From Actinoallomurus spadix (lineage in GTDB: Bacteria; Actinomycetota; Actinomycetes; Streptosporangiales; Streptosporangiaceae), in assembly GCF_024055725.1 (NCBI RefSeq), contig NZ_JAMXMX010000010.1, forward strand, positions 124,001-188,000: DNA of 64,000 nt, in the 5' to 3' direction. The notes under the pieces are model-generated. The model worked only from the letters and a program-made list of their open reading frames with translations, did not search any database and was not told the origin of the DNA. Every line of letters starts with the position of its first letter. Within the stretch, counting starts at the first letter, position 1. Positions 34,607-42,232 of the stretch are shown one piece after another. The position numbers and the translations under genes were made by a program.

Positions 34607-35305
34607 TCAGGGCACGTAGGTGTCGAGGCGGCCGCACATGCCGAAGGCGCGCTCCGGCGGTGGTTCGAGCCGGTGCACGGCCGCCTCCGTCAGGTGGCCG
34701 ATGTCGCCCGCGCCCAGGCGGCTCAGCTGCGCGCCGGTCCGCAGCGCCTCGGCGAACGCGCCGGTCTGCCAGCGCTTCTCCCACTCAGGGAACAGGTGCG
34801 CCTTGAGGCTCACGGCCGACCGGTAGAAGTCGTGCAGCGCCGCCGGGTCGCCGTCGTCGAGCCGCGCCCGCAGCGCGGTGAAGCCCTCCAGGGCCAGGTC
34901 GCGGCGGCGCCGGGCGGTGTCCGCCCGCGCGGCGGGGTCCAGGGTCGCCGCCCGCCCGTACGCCGCCGGGTCGTTCAGCGTCTCGGGCGGGAAGGTGAAG
35001 ACGGCGTCGCCCGCCTCGGGCAGCCCGCCGTTCTGCATGACGACGACGATGTGCAGCGCGCCGTCACCGTTCACGAGGCGGTGCACGGTGCCGGGCGTGA
35101 ACCAGGCGACGGTGCCCGGGGTCAGGGGCGTCTCGGCGAAGCCGTCGCAGGTCAGCGTCTGCACGCTGCCCTCGCCGGCGACGACGACGTACGCCTCGGC
35201 GCAGGTCAGGTGGGCGTGCGGTGAGCCGCCGCACAGCCCGTCGGCGGTCGGCCAGTCGTACACGCGCAGCCCGGAGATCCCGACGGCACCGGGCAGCGGG
35301 CTCAC
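34607..35305 (-). CDS. Cupin-domain protein, last gene of sugar operon
   Basis: 232-residue protein. A cupin barrel occupies about residues 15-120: PHAHLTCAEAYVVVAGEG supplies the metal-binding HxH and Glu of motif 1, and PGTVHRLVNGDGALHIVVVMQNGG motif 2. A helical C-terminus of about 100 residues follows (ALHDFYRSAVSLKAHLFPEWEKRW). Probably a sugar isomerase, epimerase or oxygenase-like enzyme acting on the imported saccharide. GTG 35305 overlaps the PmoA-like stop; GTG 35308 is also possible. Last gene of a seven-gene leftward operon. Confidence 0.8.
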   Translation of the reverse strand: MSPLPGAVGISGLRVYDWPTADGLCGGSPHAHLTCAEAYVVVAGEGSVQTLTCDGFAETPLTPGTVAWFTPGTVHRLVNGDGALHIVVVMQNGGLPEAGDAVFTFPPETLNDPAAYGRAATLDPAARADTARRRRDLALEGFTALRARLDDGDPAALHDFYRSAVSLKAHLFPEWEKRWQTGAFAEALRTGAQLSRLGAGDIGHLTEAAVHRLEPPPERAFGMCGRLDTYVP

Positions 35306-36177
35306 CACGCGTGGTCCTTGGCGTACGCGTCGAGCCGCGCGCGGTCCCACGCGCCGTCGGCGACGACGATCCGGTACCGCAGGCGCAGCGTCTCGCCGGG
35401 CGGCAGCGTGAACTCCTCGGCGAAGGCGAGCGAGGGGTTGACCGCCGGGAACGGTGTGTTCCGGACGAACCAGTCGCTGCCGTACTCCGGGTCGTCGAAG
35501 AACAGCAGCGTCGAGGCCCGGTCGACCTCGTCGTGCCGGCCGACGTACGCGAGCCAGGCCGCGGGCCGCCCCATCATCTCGGGGCCGCCCCGGCCGTCCG
35601 CCGCGATGACCTCCCCGTCGGTGAAGGCGCGCGGTCCGCGCCAGAACAGCCCGCTGTACCCGGCCGCCGGGCGGCCGTTCGTGGTCGGGCTGCCGAAGAC
35701 GAGCGGCTCCCCTCGCACGTTGGTCAGCGCGGTCGCGAACTCCAGCGCCCACGAGTCCTCGGTGACGTCGCGCACGGTGAGTTCGCGCTGCTCGTCCACC
35801 CAGTGCTCGCCCGCCTGCGTGTGCCAGGTGAGCCGCTCGGCGATCCGGCCACTGCCGGCGTCGGCGTCGGCGAAGCCCTCGTGCCGCATGACGCCGACGT
35901 TCGGCAGGTCGACGTAGCCCTGGTCGCGGACGTAGCTGCCGCCGCCCCAGAAGTTCTCCCCGGACAGGTGCGACACGGTCATCTGGACACCCTTGTGCCA
36001 GCGGTGGTCGTGCGGCCGGAAGGCGGTCACGACGTCCCCGGCGAGCGTACGGACCGGGTGCAGGTACGGCTTCGGTCCCTCGAAGGCCGGCGTCGCGGGC
36101 CGGTAGACGTACCGGAAGAGCTCCACGCCGCGCTCGCGCACGGCGAGCGTGTGGTCGCCGATGTACTCGATCCTCAC
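35302..36177 (-). CDS. PmoA-like family protein (DUF6807)
   Basis: 291-residue protein of the family named from methane monooxygenase PmoA but unrelated in function here; it is common in carbohydrate loci. Blocks are PYLHPVRTLAGDVVTAFRPHDHRWHKGVQ, AFTDGEVIAADG and TNGRPAAGYSGLFWRGPRA. It has a galactose-mutarotase-like beta-rich look and conserved His residues (HDHRWHKG). GTG start overlapping the oxidoreductase stop (GTGA). It presumably handles the sugar product of the GH30 enzyme; the reaction is unknown. Confidence 0.82.
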   Translation of the reverse strand: MRIEYIGDHTLAVRERGVELFRYVYRPATPAFEGPKPYLHPVRTLAGDVVTAFRPHDHRWHKGVQMTVSHLSGENFWGGGSYVRDQGYVDLPNVGVMRHEGFADADAGSGRIAERLTWHTQAGEHWVDEQRELTVRDVTEDSWALEFATALTNVRGEPLVFGSPTTNGRPAAGYSGLFWRGPRAFTDGEVIAADGRGGPEMMGRPAAWLAYVGRHDEVDRASTLLFFDDPEYGSDWFVRNTPFPAVNPSLAFAEEFTLPPGETLRLRYRIVVADGAWDRARLDAYAKDHAW

Positions 36178-37250
36178 AGGGCCATCCCGCCGTTCATCGC
36201 TCGGTAGAAGGGGTCCGTGTCGTCGATCTCACCGCGGCGTACGGGCCGCCCGGTGAGCGCCGACTTGTAGAGCGCGGCGATGAGTTCGAGGGTCTGCCGG
36301 CCGCCCGCGCCGCTGGTCTCCGGGCGTTCGCCGCGCTCGTACGCGTCGAGCAGGTCGGCGAGCAGCGCGGTGTGCGAGCTCGGCACGTCGCGGTCCGGAG
36401 TCCGCCACGCGGCGATCCGCGCCTCGTCGGTGACGTGCGGCGCGGGCGTGTAGGTCCAGTCCGCGTTGCCGTACCCGTACAGGTGCGACAGCTCGACCGT
36501 CGCCTCGGTGAGGTCGAACCGCAGCCGGCTCTCCTCGCGCGGCGACAGCACGCTGTTGACGACCGACGCGAGAGCGCCGTTCTCGAACCGGACCGACGCG
36601 ACGGACGCGTCCTCGGTGTCGACGTCCCGGGCGAGGCGGCCGGCCATGGCACGGACCTCGGCCCAGTCGCCGAGCGTGGCCAGCAGCAGGTCCATCTGGT
36701 GGATGCCGTGGCCCATGGCCGGGCCGCCGCCCTCGGTGTCCCACCGGCCCCGCCAGGGGACGTCGAAGTAGGCCTGGTCGCGGTACCAGGTGGTGAGGCA
36801 GACCGCGACCAGGGGCCGGCCCAGCTCTCCCTCGGTGACGAGGCGGCGCAGGTGGCGGGCACCGGAGCCGAACCGGTGCTGGTAGACGACCGCCGCGTAC
36901 GGGCCGCCGTCGCGTTCGGCGGCGGTCATGGCGTCGTACTCGGCGAGCGAGAGGGCCGGCGGCTTCTCGCACAGCACCCACGCGCCGGCCTCCAGGCACG
37001 CCGTCACCTGCGCGGCGTGGACGTGCGGCGGCGTGCAGACGTGGACGAGGTCGGGGCGGGCCTCGGCGAGCATCTCCGCCAGGCCGGTGTAGGCGGCCGG
37101 GATGTCGTTTGCGGCGCAGAAGTCCTTGACGCGCCCGGCGTCGACGTCGACGGCGGCCACGACCCGGGCGCGGTGCGCCTCCGCCCGCAGCGCGGGCAGG
37201 TGGCAGATCCCCGCGATCCCGCCCGTGCCGACGATCGCGGCCCGGATCAC
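36174..37250 (-). CDS. Gfo/Idh/MocA-family NAD(P)-dependent oxidoreductase
   Basis: 358-residue sugar dehydrogenase-like enzyme. The N-terminal Rossmann fold begins IRAAIVGTGGIAG, with VCTPPHVHAAQV and the catalytic Lys of CEKPPALSLAE; the C-terminal alpha/beta domain carries GGGPAMGHGIHQMDLLL with the conserved Asp and His. It oxidises or reduces a sugar hydroxyl or keto group with NAD(P). GTG start overlapping the GH30 stop. Substrate inferred to be an imported plant-wall saccharide or its uronic-acid side group. Confidence 0.9.
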   Translation of the reverse strand: MIRAAIVGTGGIAGICHLPALRAEAHRARVVAAVDVDAGRVKDFCAANDIPAAYTGLAEMLAEARPDLVHVCTPPHVHAAQVTACLEAGAWVLCEKPPALSLAEYDAMTAAERDGGPYAAVVYQHRFGSGARHLRRLVTEGELGRPLVAVCLTTWYRDQAYFDVPWRGRWDTEGGGPAMGHGIHQMDLLLATLGDWAEVRAMAGRLARDVDTEDASVASVRFENGALASVVNSVLSPREESRLRFDLTEATVELSHLYGYGNADWTYTPAPHVTDEARIAAWRTPDRDVPSSHTALLADLLDAYERGERPETSGAGGRQTLELIAALYKSALTGRPVRRGEIDDTDPFYRAMNGGMAL

Positions 37251-38644
37251 CGCAGGACGACCGTGGTCAGCGAGCGCGGGGCGAGGGCGACCGACAGGGC
37301 CCGGCCGTGGAGGCGCGCGGCGGCGACGGGGGACACCGAGTGGCCGGCGTCGGTCAGGTACGCCTGCGCGTGCCCGGCCGGGGAGCCGAGGGCCAGGTGC
37401 GTCGTCGACGCGGTGGTGCCGGTGTTGAGGATCTCGACGACCTTGGTGCCGCCGACGTTGCGGTACGCCGAGACCTTCAGCGCCGGGTCGGCGGCGGTCA
37501 CGGCCACGCGGGTCGCGCCCGGGCGGATGAACCGGCTGTACGCCGCGAACGCCCACAGCCGCTTGGACACGTGGTACGCGTCGCCGTCGAGCTGGATCAG
37601 CGCGCGGGTCGCCCCGATGGAGGCGCCGAGCCAGTAGACGTACGCGCTCGCGCCGCCGTCGGTCAGGGTCCGGTGGATGTTCTCCGCGACCGCGAAGCCG
37701 GAGGACTCGGTGCCGTCGTCCCAGTTCTCGTTCCAGGTGCTGCCGCCGGGGCCCCACTCCGACATCCACGTGCGTTTCCGGGTCGGCTGCGGCGCGGTGA
37801 CCGGGCTGGAGTAGGCGTGGCCGGTGACGGTCGTGACCCAGCGGGCCGCCCGCGGGTCCGCCTCGATGGCCCGGGTGTAGTCCTGCTGCCCGTCCCAGCC
37901 GGTGTGGTCGCAGCAGGACAGGTTCAGGCCGGCCTTGCGGGCGAGCGGGCCGAGGACCTTGACGAACTCGACCGCCTGGGCGGGGGTGAAGTTCATCGAG
38001 GCGTACGAGACGGTGATGTCCGGCTCGTTGGTGAAGCCCAGGTCGGTGATCCGGATGCCCTCGCGGCGGTAGAACCTCGTGTACTGGACGAGGTACTTCG
38101 CGTACGCCTTGCGCCAGTCGCCGCTCGCGCAGTCCGCTCCTTGCAGGCCGCAGAGCGTGCCGCCGTTCGCGTCGGTGCCGTTGTCCTTCATGAAGCCCGG
38201 CGCGCTCCACGCGTCGGCGTAGAACCGCCGCACGCCGTACGACTGCGCCTGCTTCGCCAGCCAGACCTGGCCGCCGTCGTCGCCGTCCCAGGCGTACTTC
38301 GGCGGTGCGGTCGGCCCTCCCGGGTCGGCGGGCTCGATGGACGGCATGTGGTCGTACACCGTGTCGGCGGACGAGCCGATGCCGAGCCGCAGGATGGAGG
38401 CGCCCGCGCCGGTACGCCGGCCGAACAGCAGGTCGACGACCTCCTTCTGCTTCGGCGCCGGCAGCCCGTTCAGCCCGTGGATCACGGCGGCCCGCTGGAA
38501 CGCCTCGGAGAAACCGAACCCGTCGATGGGCTGCAGGTTCGCGCGGAAGTCGACCCGGCCGCGGGATGGCTCCTGGGCGTGCGCGGGCACGCCCAGCGAG
38601 CAGGCGGTCGCCACGGTGAGGGCGAGGGCGAGCGATCTGCGCAT
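37247..38644 (-). CDS. GH30-family glycoside hydrolase, secreted
   Basis: 465-residue enzyme: signal peptide (to AHA), (beta/alpha)8 barrel and a C-terminal beta domain. The acid/base Glu is in LGFTNEPDITVS and the nucleophile Glu in MSEWGPGGSTW; RLGIGSSADTVYDH and FYADAWSAPGFMKDNG are typical of the clan A GH30 fold. The subfamily (glucuronoxylanase, beta-1,6-galactanase or other) cannot be fixed by eye. Fourth gene of the operon, 12 nt after the permease stop and overlapping the oxidoreductase start, so an extracellular hydrolase is translated with intracellular sugar enzymes. Confidence 0.85.
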   Translation of the reverse strand: MRRSLALALTVATACSLGVPAHAQEPSRGRVDFRANLQPIDGFGFSEAFQRAAVIHGLNGLPAPKQKEVVDLLFGRRTGAGASILRLGIGSSADTVYDHMPSIEPADPGGPTAPPKYAWDGDDGGQVWLAKQAQSYGVRRFYADAWSAPGFMKDNGTDANGGTLCGLQGADCASGDWRKAYAKYLVQYTRFYRREGIRITDLGFTNEPDITVSYASMNFTPAQAVEFVKVLGPLARKAGLNLSCCDHTGWDGQQDYTRAIEADPRAARWVTTVTGHAYSSPVTAPQPTRKRTWMSEWGPGGSTWNENWDDGTESSGFAVAENIHRTLTDGGASAYVYWLGASIGATRALIQLDGDAYHVSKRLWAFAAYSRFIRPGATRVAVTAADPALKVSAYRNVGGTKVVEILNTGTTASTTHLALGSPAGHAQAYLTDAGHSVSPVAAARLHGRALSVALAPRSLTTVVLR

Positions 38645-38656
38645 GGGGGGAGGGCT

Positions 38657-39544
38657 CTACTTTCCGCCCACGCCGGCCAGGCCCGCGATGAGCCAGCGGC
38701 GCGCGAACAGGTAGACGACGAAGATGGGGAGAGCCGAGAGCACCACGGCGGCCATCAGCCTGGGCACGTTGGAGCCGAACTGGTTCTGGAAGGCCCACAG
38801 GCCGAGCGTCTGGACGCGCTGCTCGGTGGACTGCGTCAGGATCAGTGGGAACAGGAATCCGTTCCAGGCGCTCAGCGCGCTGTAGACCGAGATCGTGGTC
38901 AGCGAGGCGCGGCTGAGCGGCAGCGCCAGGCTCCACATCAGCCGGAACGACCCTCCTCCGTCGATGGTCATCGCCTCGTACAGCTCGCGGGGGACGTCCC
39001 GCAGCGCCGACGACAGCACCAGCACACTGAGCGGCAGGCCGAACGCCACGGTCGGCAGGATGATCGCCGTCAGCGAGTCGTACAGGTGCATCCGAGTGAT
39101 CATCAGGTAGACCGGGATGATCGTGGCCTGCGCGGGGACGGCCAGTCCGGCCAGGAAGATCCGGAAGGTCCCGGACACGACCCGGCTGCGCGACCGCACG
39201 ATCGCATACGCCGCGGGGAAGGCGAGCAGCACGGTGAGCGCGACGCTCGCCACCGTGACGACCGCCGTGTTGATCAGATAGCGGGTGTACCCGGCGTGGA
39301 AGACATCGGCGAAGCGTCCGAGCGTCAGGCTGTGCGGCAGGGACAACGGGCCGCTGTCGAGGTAGGCGTCCTGCGACTGGACGCTGTCCTTGATCATGAT
39401 GTAGATCGGCACACCCACGAACACGAGCCAGACCACCGCCAGGAGCCCGGCGGCCCAGTTCGGCCGCTGTCGCCTCCGCCGCGGACCGCTGGGGTGCCGG
39501 TCGCTCGCGACCGGCACCGGCGTCTGTTCTCGGACTATCGTCAT
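38657..39544 (-). CDS. Carbohydrate ABC transporter permease, MalG-type
   Basis: 295-residue inner-membrane subunit with six predicted spans. The EAA loop that docks the ATPase is EAMTIDGGGSFRLMWSLALPLS. The N-terminus is cytoplasmic and Arg-rich. Follows the MalF-type permease with a 4-nt gap. The ATPase is not encoded nearby, as usual in actinomycetes, where MsiK serves several sugar importers. Confidence 0.93.
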   Translation of the reverse strand: MTIVREQTPVPVASDRHPSGPRRRRQRPNWAAGLLAVVWLVFVGVPIYIMIKDSVQSQDAYLDSGPLSLPHSLTLGRFADVFHAGYTRYLINTAVVTVASVALTVLLAFPAAYAIVRSRSRVVSGTFRIFLAGLAVPAQATIIPVYLMITRMHLYDSLTAIILPTVAFGLPLSVLVLSSALRDVPRELYEAMTIDGGGSFRLMWSLALPLSRASLTTISVYSALSAWNGFLFPLILTQSTEQRVQTLGLWAFQNQFGSNVPRLMAAVVLSALPIFVVYLFARRWLIAGLAGVGGK

Positions 39545-39548
39545 GGCG

Positions 39549-40487
39549 TCAGATCCCCTCCAGCGTGCTGCGCATCTTCCCGAAGCCGGAGAAGCGGACG
39601 ATGAGCATCGACAGCGCCGTGCCGAGTGCGGCCAGGACCAGCGCGATCACACTCGCGTACCCCATCTGGAAGCTTTGGAAGGCGCTGATGTACATGCGCT
39701 GAGGCAGGACCATGGTCGCGGTGCCCGGTCCGCCGTCGGTGACGATGAGGATGGTCTCGAAGTAGGTCAGCGACCCGACGAGCATCAGCACCGACGACGT
39801 GACGATGGTGTTCCTCAGCTGCGGCAGCGTGATCTTCCAGAACTGCTGGAACCGTGTGGCGCCGTCGATGAGCGCGGCGTCATAGAGCATCTTCGGAATC
39901 TGCCGGGCCGCGCCCTGGTACAGCAGGGCGTGGAACGGCACGAACTGCCAGGCGACGACGACGACCACGGCGGCCACGGCACCGTGCTGGTCGCCGGCGA
40001 TGTTCCCGTCCGGGAATCCGATGTAGGGGCCGATCGTGGCGGCGAGCCCGAAGTTCGGGTCGAGCAGCACCCGCCACGTGATGGCGATCGCCGCGGTCGA
40101 CATCAGCAACGGCAGGAAGAAGATCGAGGACAGCACCGCGCGGTTCAGCTCCCGGCCCGCCGCCCACACGCCGATCAGCAGGGCGAGCGGGGTCTGCACC
40201 ACCCAGCACAACACCATGAAGACCAGGCTGACCCGCAGTGAGTCCCACACCGCGCCGTCCGACAGCACATGGCGCCAGTTGTGCAGGCCGTTGAAGGCGG
40301 GCGTACCGAGGCCGTTCCACTGGGTGAAGGACAGGACGGCCGTCAGGAGCAGGGGAATCCCGGCGAACACGCCGAAGAACAGCGCTGCGGGGAGGACCCA
40401 CAGTGCGCCGGGCCGCGACGCCTGGTCCGAACCCCTTCCGGCGTCCGTCGCCCGCCCGCCTCGGCGCGTGCTCGCGACGGCGGTCAT
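39549..40487 (-). CDS. Carbohydrate ABC transporter permease, MalF-type
   Basis: 312-residue membrane subunit, six spans; EAA loop DAALIDGATRFQQFWKITLPQLRNTI. ALWVLPAALFFGVFAGIPLL is the first span and FTQWNGLGTPAFNGLHNW the typical first external loop. Forms the importer channel with the MalG-type subunit, fed by the lipoprotein encoded upstream. Confidence 0.93.
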   Translation of the reverse strand: MTAVASTRRGGRATDAGRGSDQASRPGALWVLPAALFFGVFAGIPLLLTAVLSFTQWNGLGTPAFNGLHNWRHVLSDGAVWDSLRVSLVFMVLCWVVQTPLALLIGVWAAGRELNRAVLSSIFFLPLLMSTAAIAITWRVLLDPNFGLAATIGPYIGFPDGNIAGDQHGAVAAVVVVVAWQFVPFHALLYQGAARQIPKMLYDAALIDGATRFQQFWKITLPQLRNTIVTSSVLMLVGSLTYFETILIVTDGGPGTATMVLPQRMYISAFQSFQMGYASVIALVLAALGTALSMLIVRFSGFGKMRSTLEGI

Positions 40488-40515
40488 CGGCCGCCCGCCT
40501 CGGTCCGGGCCACCA

Positions 40516-41853
40516 TTACTTCACCGCGCCCAGCGTCTGCACGAACTGCTCGGGCGTCATCTTCTTGAGGAACACCTTCTGCAGGTTGCTGTGCAGCGGG
40601 TCGGTGAACACGTGCGGCAGCGCCTGGTCCCAGGACAGCGTGAAGCTCGGCGCCTTCTGCACCATCTGGTAGACGTACTTGGAGAACTCCGGGTTGGGGG
40701 AGGCGGACAGCCTCGCCTCCAGGCCGGTGGCGGCCGGCACGTCGCCCGCCTTGATCAGCTTGTCGATGTACATCGGGCTGCCCATCTCCTTCTTGAGGAA
40801 GGCGAGGGCGGCGTTGACGTCCTTGCTCTTGCTGCTGATCGAGAAGTAGTTGGTGGGGTTGCCGACGACGCTGTTCGGGTCGCCCTTGCCCCCGCTGATG
40901 GTCGGGAAGGGCGCGAACGCCAGGTCGTTCTTGGCGAACTTCACATGCTTGTCGACCTGGTTCGAGTACTCCCACGTCCCCATCAGGTGCATCGCGGCCT
41001 TGCCCTTGGCGAACAGCACCCCGGCGCCGTCGTTGACGTAGTTCACCGACGCGAAGTTGGTACCGAACGCCTTGCGGTCGACCAGATCCACGATCCGGTG
41101 CAGGGCGTCGAGCACGACAGGATTCGACCAGGCGTTCGGCTTGCCGGCGAGGATGTCCGCGAAGACCGTCGGGCCGCCGAGGCGCTCGACGAGGTACTCC
41201 AGCCACATCAGGTCGGGCCAGGCGTCCAGGTGGCCCAGCGCGAACGGCTGGATCTTCTGCGAGTTCCAGTACGTGACGAGGTTGAGCAGGTCGTCGTACG
41301 TGGTCGGGGGCTTCTGCCCGTGCTGGGTGAACAGGGTCTTGTTGTAGAAGAGCAGCACGGGCTGCATGCCGCGCATCGGGATGCCGTAGTACTTCCCGTC
41401 GGCCGCCTTCCCGGCGTCGAGCACCGAGGGCAGGAAGGAGTTCTTCCAGGCCGTGTCGCTCGTGAGCTGCGGGGTGAGGTCGACGAGCCGGCCGGACTGG
41501 GCGTAGTCCTGGATGCTGCCGGTGCCCCAGTTGAAGAACAGGTCCGGCGGGTTCGGTGAGCCCATGCCGATGCGGAGCTTGTCGGGGTAGGTGGAACCGC
41601 CGGAGTCGGGGATCGGCACCAGCTTGAGCTTGGTGGCCGACGACTTGTTGAAGTCGTCGAGTGCCGCCTGCTGGATGGGGTTCTGCCCGTCGTCCTGGAG
41701 GGCCCAGACCTGGAGGGTCTTCTTTCCGCCTCCGCCGCCACCGGAGGGCCCGGAGCTTCCGCAGGCGCTGAGCAGAGGGGCGGTGAGGCCGGCGATTCCG
41801 GCGGCTCCGGCGGCCGAGAGGAAGGTGCGGCGCGAGAGCGGTGAGTCGCCCAT
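40516..41853 (-). CDS. Extracellular sugar-binding lipoprotein (CUT1 family)
   Basis: 445-residue solute-binding protein. The N-terminus combines a twin-arginine motif (SRRTFLSAAG) with a lipobox (LSAC), so it is probably Tat-exported and lipid-anchored. The mature domain is the type 1 extracellular-solute-binding fold (LQVWALQDDGQNP, GRLVDLTPQL, GKAAMHLMGTWEYSNQ). First gene of the operon; AGGAGG is well placed before the ATG. From context with GH3, GH30 and GH10 enzymes, xylobiose or xylooligosaccharide is the likely ligand (inference, by analogy with BxlE). Confidence 0.92.
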   Translation of the reverse strand: MGDSPLSRRTFLSAAGAAGIAGLTAPLLSACGSSGPSGGGGGGKKTLQVWALQDDGQNPIQQAALDDFNKSSATKLKLVPIPDSGGSTYPDKLRIGMGSPNPPDLFFNWGTGSIQDYAQSGRLVDLTPQLTSDTAWKNSFLPSVLDAGKAADGKYYGIPMRGMQPVLLFYNKTLFTQHGQKPPTTYDDLLNLVTYWNSQKIQPFALGHLDAWPDLMWLEYLVERLGGPTVFADILAGKPNAWSNPVVLDALHRIVDLVDRKAFGTNFASVNYVNDGAGVLFAKGKAAMHLMGTWEYSNQVDKHVKFAKNDLAFAPFPTISGGKGDPNSVVGNPTNYFSISSKSKDVNAALAFLKKEMGSPMYIDKLIKAGDVPAATGLEARLSASPNPEFSKYVYQMVQKAPSFTLSWDQALPHVFTDPLHSNLQKVFLKKMTPEQFVQTLGAVK

Positions 41854-41910
41854 CGGTCCTCCTTGGGGGATTGCGGCAGAGACGGGCGTTGCGACGACGT
41901 GTCGGCGCGG

Positions 41911-41918
41911 TTTCGAAA
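41911..41918. promoter_or_regulatory. TTTCGAAA palindrome, candidate LacI-type (BxlR-like) operator
   Basis: Lies about 25 nt downstream of the predicted transcription start of the sugar operon and 58 nt before its first codon, within a wider GGTTTC-N13-GAAACC repeat (41909-41933). CGAA/TTCG half-sites are reported for xylose-responsive LacI-family repressors of actinomycetes. No regulator gene is adjacent. Confidence 0.45.
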
Positions 41919-41945
41919 AAGTGTCGGGAAACCAGTTGCTGCCGT

Positions 41946-41974
41946 ACCTTAAGAAAGCGCCCCGCAGCGGTCAA
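41946..41974 (-). promoter_or_regulatory. Promoter of the sugar-uptake operon
   Basis: On the minus strand TTGACC (41974-41969), a 17-bp spacer and TAAGGT (41951-41946) make a good housekeeping promoter. It would give a leader of about 85 nt containing the TTTCGAAA site. The rest of the 379-bp gap (41854-42232) holds the divergent GH3 promoter and a tandem CTAGCGAG pair at 42007-42022; I see no gene in it. Confidence 0.6.
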
Positions 41975-42025
41975 CCCTTCGCGTCATTTCTTGATAAATC
42001 GGCGATCTAGCGAGCTAGCGAGACC

Positions 42026-42063
42026 TTGGCGGCTCCGAAACATTGCGATAACGTTCACTTCGG
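42026..42063 (+). promoter_or_regulatory. Promoter of GH3 gene with overlapping inverted repeat
   Basis: TTGGCG (42026-42031), 17-bp spacer, TAACGT (42049-42054). The -10 contains the palindrome AACGTT and is spanned by CCGAA-N19-TTCGG (42035-42063), which could be a LacI-type repressor site shared in logic with the divergent operon. Confidence 0.5.
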
Positions 42064-42232
42064 CCGCTCGGCGAGAACGCTCCTCGCCATCGAGCCGCGC
42101 GTCCGGCCATCCACGGCGCCACCGCCGGCCGCACCCAGGACGCGTGCCCCGTGGACCTCGATGCGGTGGGAGCGCGAGGCCCACGGGACACGCCCGGCCC
42201 ACACTCGACCGCCAGACGGGAGCCCACCGAAG

